Shown piece after piece: positions 1-8,439 of a stretch of DNA of 64,000 nt; positions within the stretch are counted from its first letter, which is position 1; each line of letters begins with the position of its first letter. The stretch spans positions 124,001-188,000 of the forward strand of contig CALHWE010000012.1 of NCBI GenBank assembly GCA_938036785.1, given 5' to 3'. The stretch is from an uncultured Candidatus Saccharibacteria bacterium. GTDB taxonomy: Bacteria > Patescibacteriota > Saccharimonadia > Saccharimonadales > Saccharimonadaceae. The notes below the pieces were generated by a model. The model did not search any database and had not been told where the DNA came from. It saw nothing but the letters and a program-made list of their open reading frames with translations. A program made the translations under genes and the position numbers.

Positions 1-1027
1 CTAGTGGTGTGCCAGGGCGCAGCTGGGGACGAAGATTGGTGAGAAAATGACTGATGATATGGTTGCACGTGGTACGCACAGTGCTGAGCTTAGCGGGGGC
101 AGGTGGGGCAGAGAAGGGCTGGCCAAGGTATGTCTCACAGACAACGGCGCTGAGCTGCTGGGCGTCTGGCCACTGATAAGTAGTGGCATCAGCTTGAGTA
201 ACATCTTGCACCACACCAGGAGTAGCCGCGGCAGAGCGGTGCTGCAGCCAGGCGAGGTTCTCGCTGGTATAGCTGACCATCTTAGGGTTCAGGTCGCTGC
301 CGCACACATCGTAGCCCAGGAGGAGCGCCTCTTGCAGGACAGTGCCAGTGCCGCAGAAGGGGTCGAGCAGCACGGGACGCGGCGCTGAGTGCTTAGTAGC
401 AGGTGAGAGCTGCACTAGTGGCCCAGCCATATTGATCATCATGCGGGCAAGCTTGGGTGGCAGCATACCGACGAAGGCATCGGTGCGCGGGCGAGCTTGG
501 TCGCGTGCGGCCAGGGCAGAGATGTTTTGCGCGCCAACACTCTCCGCCACAATAACTCGTCCATCCTGGGCTCGCACCACCAGCAGCTCGATGTGGTGGG
601 GTGAGCGACCAAGCTTGTTGTGGTGGCTCGTGGCAGTATTGAGCGCTGGAGCGGCATTAGGAATAAGGCGCAGGCTAGTGCCAGTTGCGCGCAATTTTGT
701 CTTAAGAATAAGGCCAGTCTTTTGCACCTCGCGGGCGCTAACAGAGAAGCCATAGGCACTCATGCCCAGCGTAATCTTGTGCGACGCGCCCTGCCACTGC
801 GCGCTATAGTGGCGGACAATCTGCCGACTCACCGCCAGCCAGTTACCGCGCAGCTCTAATACCACCTGGCCCGCCTTTTGGCTGCCACCCAGGCGCTCAA
901 AGGTGAAAGTATCAGAGGTAATAGTAGCGGCCTGCGCTCCAAACCAACGCACCGCCGCCGCGCCATATAGACACTCCAGCTCCGCCACACCCAGGGCCGG
1001 CTGCCGGCCAAGAATCGCAATATACAT
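1..1027 (-). CDS. Trm11/UPF0020-type RNA guanine N2-methyltransferase (C-terminus beyond window)
   Basis: The frame is open to the left edge, so about 342 codons are visible and the C-terminus is missing. The N-terminal part (MYIAILGRQPALGVAELE) resembles the ferredoxin-like/THUMP region of TRM11-like enzymes. About residue 190 a RDQARPRTDAFVGMLPPKLA block matches the conserved segment preceding the Rossmann domain. About residue 220 LLDPFCGTGTVLQEAL is SAM motif I, followed by an acidic SDLNPKM strand. Family knowledge suggests tRNA or rRNA guanine N2 methylation; the exact target cannot be told. The start is placed at the ATG at 1027 because a TATACT box lies 6 nt upstream (1034-1039 on the complement), which suggests a leaderless mRNA. 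It is divergent from the flippase-like gene. Confidence 0.85.
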   Translation of the reverse strand, partial: MYIAILGRQPALGVAELECLYGAAAVRWFGAQAATITSDTFTFERLGGSQKAGQVVLELRGNWLAVSRQIVRHYSAQWQGASHKITLGMSAYGFSVSAREVQKTGLILKTKLRATGTSLRLIPNAAPALNTATSHHNKLGRSPHHIELLVVRAQDGRVIVAESVGAQNISALAARDQARPRTDAFVGMLPPKLARMMINMAGPLVQLSPATKHSAPRPVLLDPFCGTGTVLQEALLLGYDVCGSDLNPKMVSYTSENLAWLQHRSAAATPGVVQDVTQADATTYQWPDAQQLSAVVCETYLGQPFSAPPAPAKLSTVRTTCNHIISHFLTNLRPQLRPGTPL

Positions 1028-1200
1028 ATGCCTAGTATAGCGCAAAAGCGGGTAGAATGGAGGGGTGATAGCACGAACCAGTGCATTAATATGGGTAGTC
1101 GACCGCTCTCAAGCTTGTATAACGATCTTTCATGCACAGCATGATATAAAGCGCTGGAAAAGGTTCGCCTCGTTGTCTCGTGGTATAATATACCGTAGCT

Positions 1201-2274
1201 ATGCAGAAATATATCAAAAAAATAAAACAGCTATCCTTCCGTACCTGGCTGAGTATTATGACATTTGTGCTGATCGCCTTGATTCTATTCTTGTCGCGGC
1301 ACGAGCTTCTCCAGGCGTGGCATTTGCTGCAGCAGGTCAATATATGGGTCTTGATTGCCGTCTTCCCAGTGGCGGCGTTGGGGTATTTAGCGGCGGGTGA
1401 GATGATCTTCTCATATCTGCGGCAAAAGGGCTTCGTGCGTGATGTCAGCCCCTTTGCCCTGATGCGCTTGTCGCTGGAGCTAAATTTCGTCAACCACGCT
1501 TTCCCCAGTGGCGGCCTGAGCGGTATATCATACGCCAACTGGCGCTTACGCAAATACGGCGTCTCGACGGGGCGTGCGACGATGGCCCAGATGGTGCGCT
1601 ATGTCATGGGCTTTGTGGCAGTGGTGCTGTTCCTTGCAGTGGCGGTGGTAATAGTGACGATCGATAGCGGAGTGAACCGCTGGATTATCCTGATGAGTGG
1701 GGGACTGGTATTTTGCCTGACGATGATCACGCTACTGGGAGTATATTTGCTGACGAGCCAGCGGCGGCTCCACAAGGCGGCGCATCAGATCACGCTGACG
1801 ATCAACGGCTTCGCACGGCGTATCCTGCGGCGCACAAAGCCAGTGATGGACGAAGCTGCGGTGCGGCGCTACTGCGACGACCTCCACACCGATTTTCTCG
1901 AGCTGCGGCGGGACAAGAAACTGCTGTGGCAGCCTTTTGTCTGGAGTATTATCTTTACAATTATGGAGATCTTGCCCTTCTGGATGACCTTCCAATCGCT
2001 GGGGGTATCGGTTAACCCTGCATCAATTCTCATCGCCTACGGCGTGGCCACAACCATGGCGGTGGTCGTCGCTACCCCTGGTGGAGCTGGTGCGTATGAG
2101 GCGGTCATGGTGGGGATCTTGGCACTTTCAGGCGTGAGCCAAGGCCAAGCCATCGCTGGAACGATGCTCTACCGCGTGATTGCCATCGTTACCACACTGG
2201 TGTTTGGCTATGCATTTTATCAACTAACCATCATGCGCTATGGACGCGACAAACCTCCCACCACTGAGCGTTAG
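1201..2274 (+). CDS. Flippase-like (LPG synthase TM / YbhN family) integral membrane protein
   Basis: The 357-residue protein is strongly hydrophobic, with about eight membrane segments. The first follows a basic N-terminus (MQKYIKKIKQ). Features of the lysylphosphatidylglycerol-synthase-TM / UPF0104 family are seen: an FPSGGLSGISYA-type loop near residue 100 and ATPGGAGAYEAVM near residue 285. Such proteins move or act with lipid-linked glycans or phospholipids; the substrate is unknown here. A TATAAT box at 1184-1189 is 11 nt before the ATG and no Shine-Dalgarno site is seen. It overlaps xseA by 35 nt, so the two are probably cotranscribed. Confidence 0.8.
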   Translation: MQKYIKKIKQLSFRTWLSIMTFVLIALILFLSRHELLQAWHLLQQVNIWVLIAVFPVAALGYLAAGEMIFSYLRQKGFVRDVSPFALMRLSLELNFVNHAFPSGGLSGISYANWRLRKYGVSTGRATMAQMVRYVMGFVAVVLFLAVAVVIVTIDSGVNRWIILMSGGLVFCLTMITLLGVYLLTSQRRLHKAAHQITLTINGFARRILRRTKPVMDEAAVRRYCDDLHTDFLELRRDKKLLWQPFVWSIIFTIMEILPFWMTFQSLGVSVNPASILIAYGVATTMAVVVATPGGAGAYEAVMVGILALSGVSQGQAIAGTMLYRVIAIVTTLVFGYAFYQLTIMRYGRDKPPTTER

Positions 2275-3403
2275 CGATTTCCTTGCCTGTGCGAGCCAGG
2301 TACTGGAGGGAGCATTTCCGGTACTAACGGTCGAGGGCGAGGTGGCTAGTATGGTAGTGCGCCAGGGGAAGTTTGTCTTTTTTGACCTCAAGGACGAGAC
2401 AGGCAGCGTGAGCTGCTTTATGATGGTGTGGCAGCTCCGGGTGGCGCTAGAAGATGGCATGCAGGTAGCAGTGCAAGCCGTGCCGAAGCTCACGGCGCGC
2501 GGCAAATTCAGCTTGACCGTGCAGCAGGTGCGACCAGTCGGGCAGGGGAGCATTAAGAAAAACTTCGAGCTGTTACGTCAGCGCCTGAGTGCAGAAGGAC
2601 TCTTTGCTCCAGAGCGCAAGCGGCCAGTGCCCGAGTGGCCTGAGCACATTGCCGTGGTGAGTAGCCCCCAGGCGGCAGGCTATGCCGACTTTATGACGAT
2701 CATCGGCCAGCGCTGGGGCGGCATGCAGGTTGATGTCTACGCAGTGCCAGTCCAGGGTGCTGGCGCGGCCGACCGGATCATCCGCGCCATTGAGCGCTGC
2801 AACCGCCGTGCGACCGTGCCGCAGGTACTGGCGATTGTACGTGGTGGCGGCAGCGCCGATGATTTGCAAGTCTTTAACGACGAAGCGCTGGTGCGGGCAA
2901 TCGCTGCAAGCCGAGTGCCAACAGTGGTTGGGGTAGGGCATGACACCGATGAAACACTAGCCGACCTCGCCGCGGACGTCCGAGCTGTGACGCCGACCAA
3001 CGCTGCTCAGCTCATCACGCCTGATGCCACGGCAGTGCAAGCGCGGCTAGCCGAACAGCTACAGGCAATGAAGCGAACGATTATTGCCACAGCAGATGAT
3101 GAGCAAGTAGCGGTGCAGCATCAGCTGGCTGAGGCTCGAGTGAAGCTAGCCAGGCGGCAGCAGGTACTCGAGCAGCAATGCGCAGCGCTGCAGGCCCGGC
3201 TCCGGCTGTATAACCCTGCAGCAACCCTAGCGCGTGGCTACGCGCTGGTGCGCGGCCAGGCCACCGTTGGCCAGACAATCACCATCGAGCGATATAGCGA
3301 TATGATAATAGCGGAGGTAACCCATGTCGAATGCAAAACAACCAACGAAACAGGCGAAATCCACCACACCCAGCACGCGGGCCAAGCGTACCACACTGAG
3401 TGA
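2240..3403 (+). CDS. xseA: Exodeoxyribonuclease VII large subunit
   Basis: The 387-residue protein has an N-terminal OB-fold (LSVSDFLACASQVLEGAF, then GKFVFFDLKDETGSVSC) and the exonuclease VII core (IAVVSSPQAAGYADFM, VLAIVRGGGSADDLQVFNDE, VPTVVGVGHDTDETLADLAAD). The C-terminal third is a long charged coiled coil, as usual. Exo VII degrades single-stranded DNA from both ends in repair. The gene starts inside the end of the membrane protein gene and overlaps xseB by 80 nt, giving translational coupling of the two subunits. Length is slightly below the usual 400-450 residues. Confidence 0.95.
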   Translation: MDATNLPPLSVSDFLACASQVLEGAFPVLTVEGEVASMVVRQGKFVFFDLKDETGSVSCFMMVWQLRVALEDGMQVAVQAVPKLTARGKFSLTVQQVRPVGQGSIKKNFELLRQRLSAEGLFAPERKRPVPEWPEHIAVVSSPQAAGYADFMTIIGQRWGGMQVDVYAVPVQGAGAADRIIRAIERCNRRATVPQVLAIVRGGGSADDLQVFNDEALVRAIAASRVPTVVGVGHDTDETLADLAADVRAVTPTNAAQLITPDATAVQARLAEQLQAMKRTIIATADDEQVAVQHQLAEARVKLARRQQVLEQQCAALQARLRLYNPAATLARGYALVRGQATVGQTITIERYSDMIIAEVTHVECKTTNETGEIHHTQHAGQAYHTE

Positions 3404-3719
3404 TGACGACCAACTGGCAATGGCCCTTGCAGCAGAGGGAATCACGCCGGATTATAGCCAGCCCACCAATAATACGCCAGCAAGCCCATCAGTGCCCCAG
3501 CAGCCTGACCAGCAGAGCGATGCAGATAACCGTTCACTACGTGAGCAAATGGAGCAGCTGGAGGAGATCTTGGCCTGGTTTGACAGTGATGAGTTTGAGC
3601 TCGAGGCGGCGGTAGAGCGCTACCAACAGGCAGCACGCGTTGCCGAGCGGATCGACCAGCGCTTGAGAGAGATCAAAAATAAGGTAACTATTATCACAGA
3701 GGACACAGCTACCTCATGA
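3324..3719 (+). CDS. xseB: Exodeoxyribonuclease VII small subunit with N-terminal extension
   Basis: Residues about 70-125 form the typical helical hairpin of XseB (LEEILAWFDSDEFELEAAVERYQQAARVAERI). The first 65 residues are an unusual, low-complexity basic, then Ser/Pro/Gln-rich extension; standalone XseB is normally 70-80 residues. The start at 3324 is supported by GGAGG 7 nt upstream (3314-3318) inside xseA. The stop overlaps the next ATG (ATGA at 3716). The extension could be a disordered linker; its role is unknown. Confidence 0.9.
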   Translation: MSNAKQPTKQAKSTTPSTRAKRTTLSDDDQLAMALAAEGITPDYSQPTNNTPASPSVPQQPDQQSDADNRSLREQMEQLEEILAWFDSDEFELEAAVERYQQAARVAERIDQRLREIKNKVTIITEDTATS

Positions 3720-4225
3720 TATGGTGGGCACTCCTGGTCATCATCCTGCTGTTTTGCGTGACGGCGCTGACGGGGGCACCCTATGTGCCGTCGCACCGCC
3801 GAGATGTGCAGCGGGCGCTGACCCAGCTCTATAGCCTTGGGCCAGAGGATTGCTTGGTGGACATGGGCTCGGGCGATGGCGTTGTCTTAAAGATTGCCCG
3901 CCAGCAGGGGGCACGAGCCTTTGGCGTGGAGCTCAACCCGCTCCTCGTCTTGCTCTCGCGCTGGCGTTTGCGTGGTGATACCAAAGCGATGGTGGTGTGT
4001 GGTAACTTCTACCGCACGAACTTTCCAACTGGCACCACAGTGGTCTACACCTTTGGCGACTCGCGCGACATCGCTCGGATGGCCACCCATGTACAGCAGC
4101 AAGCCACCCGCCTTGGCACAGACCTATGGTTTATCTCCTACGCCTTTGCCGTGCCTGGCTGGACACCAGTGCGCGAGCAAGGCGCGCATAAGCTATATCA
4201 AGTGCGAGCAGAACAGCACAAATAG
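3716..4225 (+). CDS. Small membrane-anchored SAM-dependent methyltransferase
   Basis: The 169-residue protein begins with one membrane helix (MIWWALLVIILLFCVTALTG) followed by a class I methyltransferase core: CLVDMGSGDGVVLKIAR is motif I, and AFGVELNPLLVLLSR ends in the acidic residue that binds the SAM ribose. Similar short anchored methyltransferases occur in several bacterial groups; the substrate is unknown. The ATG overlaps the xseB stop (ATGA), so it is the last gene of the run starting at 1201. Confidence 0.75.
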   Translation: MIWWALLVIILLFCVTALTGAPYVPSHRRDVQRALTQLYSLGPEDCLVDMGSGDGVVLKIARQQGARAFGVELNPLLVLLSRWRLRGDTKAMVVCGNFYRTNFPTGTTVVYTFGDSRDIARMATHVQQQATRLGTDLWFISYAFAVPGWTPVREQGAHKLYQVRAEQHK

Positions 4226-4270
4226 CATCCCGCTCTTGTCTATCGCCCCAGGCATAAGTATAATAGGGAT

Positions 4271-4936
4271 ATGACGAAGCAATCTTACAAACGACGAAGT
4301 TTTCTTAGTGGCAGCACCTTTGCCATTATTGGGCTGGCCCTGCTGGTGGTGCTCTTTGGTGGGTTTTCGGCCTGGGCCTACACCAACTATACTGAGGCCA
4401 AGAGCAACCTCGATAGCAAGATTACCGCAGCGCAAGCTGAGGCCAAGAAGACACAAGCAGACGAAGACGAGAAGAAATTTGCCGAGCGCGAAAAGCAGCC
4501 GATGCTGCAATTCGTTGGGCCAGATGACTATGGCCGCCTAACCTTTGATTATCCCAAGACCTGGAGCGCCTACCAAGCCACTGATGTGAGCGAGGGTGGT
4601 GGGAAGACGTATGAGGCATACCTCAACCCCCGCGTCGTGCCACCAATAACAGATACGCAGAAGATTGCCATTCGGATTAGTATTGAGCAGAAGATCTACG
4701 ACAAAGCGGTGGCTGACTACGACAGCCAGATCAAAAAAGGTGAGCTGAAGTCGAGCGCCTGGAGCAACGACAAAGGCCTGACGGGCACGCGCCTGGAAGG
4801 GAACTTTAGCAAAGATATCCGTGGCACCGCAGTGGTGATCAAGATGCGCGATCGGACGCTCACGGTGCGGACAGATGCCGACGTATTTAATAACGACTAC
4901 GAAGCCCTGATAAAAACCATTAAATTTAACGAATAA
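4271..4936 (+). CDS. Membrane-anchored extracytoplasmic protein of unknown function
   Basis: The 221-residue protein has a basic N-terminus, one membrane helix (about residues 15-38), an Ala/Lys/Glu-rich coiled segment (45-78), and a C-terminal globular part beginning YGRLTFDYPKTWSAYQA. That part resembles in outline the PsbP-like domains found in lipoproteins and anchored proteins of Gram-positive bacteria, but I do not assign it. A TATAAT box (4259-4264) lies 6 nt before the ATG, with no Shine-Dalgarno site, so the mRNA is probably leaderless. Confidence 0.7.
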   Translation: MTKQSYKRRSFLSGSTFAIIGLALLVVLFGGFSAWAYTNYTEAKSNLDSKITAAQAEAKKTQADEDEKKFAEREKQPMLQFVGPDDYGRLTFDYPKTWSAYQATDVSEGGGKTYEAYLNPRVVPPITDTQKIAIRISIEQKIYDKAVADYDSQIKKGELKSSAWSNDKGLTGTRLEGNFSKDIRGTAVVIKMRDRTLTVRTDADVFNNDYEALIKTIKFNE

Positions 4937-4977
4937 ATATAGAACATTGCGACGATCTGTGCTACAATGCAGCTGGT

Positions 4978-5715
4978 ATGAGCACGGAGGGGAATGCGGT
5001 TATGATGAGCGGCGCTTCCTGGGGGGAGGCGTCGCTCTTTGTTGCGGCGGCACACGACCTCAAGTCGCCACTGGCGCTGCTGCGGCAATTGGCGTTGAGC
5101 TTGGAGGCTGGGGGGCTGTCGCCCGTCGAGGTGGCCGAGCTAGCCCGGCGGATGGCACTCACCAGCGAGCGAGCCTTGCGCCTTACCACCGACTTGACGC
5201 AATCCACCCGTCTCCACGAGGAGCTATTTGGCATCGAGCCGCTCAACCTGACGTTGGTAGCGCGCGACGTTGTGGCCGAGCTCCAGCCACTCTACGCAGC
5301 CAAGGGGCGTCGCCTGACGGTACGTGTGCCGCGGCGGGCAGTGGTGGGTCTTGGCAACCGCGACCTCCTGCGGCGCATCCTGTGCAACTTCGCCGACAAC
5401 GCACTCCACTACAGTGGCGAGGGCAACGCACCCGTGGTGGTGCGGCTCTCCCAGCGAGCTGGTGGCCAGGTAATCCGCCTAGCGGTGCGCGACTATGGCC
5501 CGGCTATTCCGCCATCACTCTGGCAGCAATTGGAGCAGCGCCTTGGCGTCAGCGCGCAGCCATTGCACAGCCGGCCAGGCAGCAGTGGCCTCGGGCTCTA
5601 CATTGCAGGGCAATTTGCCAGCGCGATGGAGGCGCAGATTGGGGCAGTGCGGCACCGCGATGGCGCGACCTTCTACATCGATCTCCGGGCGGTGTATCAA
5701 CAGAGGTTATTATGA
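4978..5715 (+). CDS. Soluble histidine kinase without sensor domain
   Basis: The 245-residue protein consists only of a DHp helix pair with the phospho-acceptor H-box (AAHDLKSPLALLRQLALSLE, His at about residue 20) and a HATPase domain: N-box CNFADNALHYS, G1 VRDYGPAIP and G2 GSSGLGLYIA. No membrane segment or recognised input domain precedes the H-box, so it must sense through a partner or an intracellular cue. TACAAT (4963-4968) lies 9 nt before the ATG. Its stop overlaps the start of the response regulator (ATGA at 5712), which fixes the pair as one unit. Confidence 0.85.
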   Translation: MSTEGNAVMMSGASWGEASLFVAAAHDLKSPLALLRQLALSLEAGGLSPVEVAELARRMALTSERALRLTTDLTQSTRLHEELFGIEPLNLTLVARDVVAELQPLYAAKGRRLTVRVPRRAVVGLGNRDLLRRILCNFADNALHYSGEGNAPVVVRLSQRAGGQVIRLAVRDYGPAIPPSLWQQLEQRLGVSAQPLHSRPGSSGLGLYIAGQFASAMEAQIGAVRHRDGATFYIDLRAVYQQRLL

Positions 5716-6104
5716 CGCAATCACCGCCGCGGGTGTTGGTCATCGACGATGACCAATGGTTTGCTGAGCTGCAGCTTGCGGCAGTGCGGCGGGCTGGTAT
5801 GGTGCCTGTCTACGCGGCCGATGTATTGGCTGGCATGGCAACGCTCGACGAGGCGCTCCCAGCAGTGATCATCCTCGATATGTTCATGCCCGGGGGTAAT
5901 GGCCTGGTGCTGCTCCACGAGCTGCAATCGTATAGCGATACAGCGCGCATCCCCATTATCATCTGTAGTAATAATGCGAGCGACATGACGCTCGCCGATC
6001 TCGCGCCCTACGGCGTCGTTGCCTTGCTCGACAAAACAACGATGCGCCCGAGCGATGTGACGAACGTACTAGGCAGGTACATCCCAAGCGAGGTAGCGAC
6101 ATGA
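5712..6104 (+). CDS. Single-domain response regulator (CheY-like)
   Basis: The 130-residue protein is a lone receiver domain. VLVIDDDQWFAE carries the acidic pocket and IILDMFMPGGNG the phospho-acceptor Asp; IIICSNN supplies the Ser/Thr switch position and LLDKTT the conserved Lys. No DNA-binding or enzymatic output follows. The start at 5712 overlaps the kinase stop. The longer open frame upstream in the same phase is a shadow of the kinase. Output is probably by protein-protein interaction. Confidence 0.85.
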   Translation: MTQSPPRVLVIDDDQWFAELQLAAVRRAGMVPVYAADVLAGMATLDEALPAVIILDMFMPGGNGLVLLHELQSYSDTARIPIIICSNNASDMTLADLAPYGVVALLDKTTMRPSDVTNVLGRYIPSEVAT

Positions 6105-6775
6105 GTATGCAGCGCACCACAGCGATCGTCCTGCGCCGCACCAACTATGGCGAGGCCGACCGTGTATTGCAATTGCTCACGCCAGAGGGGCAGCGGGCGG
6201 TAATTGCCAAGGGTGTCCGGCGCGAAAAGAGTCGGCTAGCTGGGGCAGTTGAACTCTTTGCGATCAGTGATGTCGTCATCCGCCAGGGTCGCAGCGAGCT
6301 GGGCGTGCTAACACAGGCCCGCCTGACGAAGTATTATCAGACAATCGTGGCCGATTATGACCGCCTACAAGCTGGCTATGCCGCCATCCAACTGGTGGCG
6401 CAGGCCAGCCGCATGCTAGACGAGCCAGCGTGGTATGAGGTACTGCGCTTGGTATATGAGGGGCTCAACCAGCCTAGCGTACCCGTCGTGCTTACTCAAG
6501 CCTGGCTAGCCATCCACTATGCGGCATTGCAGGGCTACGAGCTTAACCTGCTGCGCGACGTCGTAGGCCAACCCCTCCAGCCCGAGCGGCGGTATATGTA
6601 TGACGGGTCAGAACGTGGCCTGCGCCTCAGCGATCAAGGCGACATCACCGCAGCGCACATCAAGCTGCTTCGCCTGCTCGCCACGCGCCCACCCACAGTA
6701 GTAGCACAGGTTGGTGGCGTACTGACCATCCTACCCGAATGCTGGCTGGTGGCGCGGCAGCATGCTGGGGTATAG
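6101..6775 (+). CDS. recO: DNA repair protein RecO
   Basis: The 224-residue protein has the RecO N-terminal OB-fold signature (TAIVLRRTNYGEADRVLQLLTPEGQRAVIAKGVRREKSRLAG) and a helical C-terminal half. RecO loads RecA on SSB-coated gaps with RecR. The zinc-ribbon cysteines of many RecO proteins are missing. The ATG overlaps the response-regulator stop (ATGA). Another ATG two codons later is possible. Confidence 0.9.
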   Translation: MSMQRTTAIVLRRTNYGEADRVLQLLTPEGQRAVIAKGVRREKSRLAGAVELFAISDVVIRQGRSELGVLTQARLTKYYQTIVADYDRLQAGYAAIQLVAQASRMLDEPAWYEVLRLVYEGLNQPSVPVVLTQAWLAIHYAALQGYELNLLRDVVGQPLQPERRYMYDGSERGLRLSDQGDITAAHIKLLRLLATRPPTVVAQVGGVLTILPECWLVARQHAGV

Positions 6776-6777
6776 CT

Positions 6778-6895
6778 GCAGTACAGTATACATGCCAAAC
6801 AAGAAAATATCTGGAGGCCAGTGACTAAGCAAGCGGATGAGCTCTGTATATATTCTGGCCGGAACATTTTCGGTTTGGTGTGTATACTGTGCTGT
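6778..6895 (+). repeat. Structured intergenic repeat A, copy 1 (long imperfect hairpin)
   Basis: An arm of about 22 nt (6779-6800) pairs with 6873-6894. Inside it are the conserved strings ACAAGAAAATATCTGGAG and GGAACATTTTCGG, whose GAAAAT/ATTTTC parts can pair, then GGCCAG/CTGGCC, and an apical loop with AGCAAGCGGATGAGC. A second full copy lies at 60969-61073 on the other strand with a quite different but again self-complementary outer stem. The conserved core with exchanged stems points to selection on structure, as an RNA or a mobile DNA hairpin. It sits between recO and glyS. Confidence 0.7.
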
Positions 6896-7002
6896 TTTAT
6901 CATCCACCCGATGAAGAACGTACCCACCTCAAGAAATGCTATAATAATAGCAAAGAACCAATCATGAAGCTGCCGCGTTGCCAACGCGGAGAAAGGACGC
7001 GT

Positions 7003-8439
7003 GTGAGTAGCGCAACAAGCAACGTAACAATGGAAGCAATTATTAGCCTGTGTAAGCGCCGCGGCTTTATTTATCATGGGTCGGACGTGTATGGCGGCCT
7101 GAGCGGCACGTGGGATTACGGCCCGCTGGGCGTGCAGCTCAAGCGCAATATTATGAACCTATGGTGGCGCAGATTCGTCGATGAGCGTGATGACATGTAC
7201 GGCGTGGATGCGGCGATTTTGATGAATCAGAAGGTGTGGAAGGCGAGTGGGCATGTGGATACCTTCGTCGATCCGCTATGTGAAGATACAGTTAATCACC
7301 GCCGCTACCGCACCGATCATATCCTCAAAGATAATGGCGTTGACGCAGACGGTATGACTATGGAGCAGATGGACGCAGCGATTGTAGAACAAGGCATCAA
7401 AAGCCCGGATGGTAATCCACTGAGTAAATCGCGGACGTTTAATATGATGTTCAAAACGTTTGTCGGCGCTAGCGGGCAAAATGAGTTGACTATTGGTGAG
7501 CCAATGGAGGGTGCTGACGACAAGCGCGGTCTTAATGGTGCGAAGGCGATTACCTATGATCCACAGTCGATTTCTTACCTCCGCCCGGAAACCGCCCAAG
7601 GTATCTTCACTAATTTCAAAAACGTCGTCGATAGTTTCTACCCGAATTTGCCGTTTGGTATCGCTCAACAGGGCAAGGCCTTTCGCAATGAGATTGCACC
7701 GCGCGACTTCGTCTTCCGCAGCCGCGAGTTTGAGCAGATGGAGATTGAATATTTCGTCAACCCTGAGCATTGGCAAGAAGCGTTTGATGAGCTACTCGCC
7801 AGCACGCATGCGTTCTTGGCAGAACTAGGCCTGAAACAAGAGCACATTCACGAGCTCGATGTGCCGGCAGAGGATCGGGCACATTACAGCAAAAAGACGA
7901 TCGACATCGAATACGACTATCCAATTGGTCGTGAGGAGCTGATGGGCATTGCCTACCGGACCGATTTTGACCTCATGAACATCCAGCGCGCCAGCGGCAA
8001 GAGCATGGAATATACCATTAAGGGGACGAACACGAAATTTGTGCCGCACGTCATCGAACCGAGCTTCGGCGTTGAGCGGGCGCTGATGGCAGTGCTGGCC
8101 AGTAGCTACCGCGAGGACGAACAAAATGGCGAAAAGCGAGTATACTTGGCCCTACCAGAGCACTTGGCACCAGTCAAATTTGCCGTCTCGCCACTACTAA
8201 AGAATAAGCCAGAATTGGTGGAAAAAGCCCGCGATGTGTACGCAAACCTCGCCAAAGCCAACCCGGGTCGAGTGATGTGGGACGACAACGGTAACATCGG
8301 CAAACGCTACCGCCGCCAAGACGAAATCGGCACGCCGTACTGCGTGGTCATCGATTTCCAGACGCTAGAGGACGACACCGTCACCGTGCGCGAGCGGGAT
8401 ACGACGGAGCAGCGGCGGGTGGCTGCAACAGAGATATGA
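7003..8439 (+). CDS. glyS: Glycine--tRNA ligase
   Basis: This is a homodimeric (alpha-2 type) class II glycyl-tRNA synthetase of about 478 residues: CKRRGFIYHGSDVYGGLSGTWDYGPLG at the N-terminus, motif 2 region FRNEIAPRDFVFRSREFEQMEIEYF, motif 3 region VIEPSFGVERALMAVL, and an anticodon-binding C-terminus. I choose the GTG at 7003 because AAGGA (6993-6997) lies 5 nt upstream; the ATG at 7030 is the alternative. A perfect hairpin CCGCGTT/AACGCGG (6973-6989) precedes the ribosome site and could modulate initiation. Its stop overlaps the next orphan gene. Confidence 0.93.
   Translation: MSSATSNVTMEAIISLCKRRGFIYHGSDVYGGLSGTWDYGPLGVQLKRNIMNLWWRRFVDERDDMYGVDAAILMNQKVWKASGHVDTFVDPLCEDTVNHRRYRTDHILKDNGVDADGMTMEQMDAAIVEQGIKSPDGNPLSKSRTFNMMFKTFVGASGQNELTIGEPMEGADDKRGLNGAKAITYDPQSISYLRPETAQGIFTNFKNVVDSFYPNLPFGIAQQGKAFRNEIAPRDFVFRSREFEQMEIEYFVNPEHWQEAFDELLASTHAFLAELGLKQEHIHELDVPAEDRAHYSKKTIDIEYDYPIGREELMGIAYRTDFDLMNIQRASGKSMEYTIKGTNTKFVPHVIEPSFGVERALMAVLASSYREDEQNGEKRVYLALPEHLAPVKFAVSPLLKNKPELVEKARDVYANLAKANPGRVMWDDNGNIGKRYRRQDEIGTPYCVVIDFQTLEDDTVTVRERDTTEQRRVAATEI

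Noticed and set aside
4947..6104. A single 385-codon frame spanning kinase and response regulator
   Set aside because: Its first 255 codons are a shadow of the kinase in another phase; only the part from 5712 matches a receiver domain.
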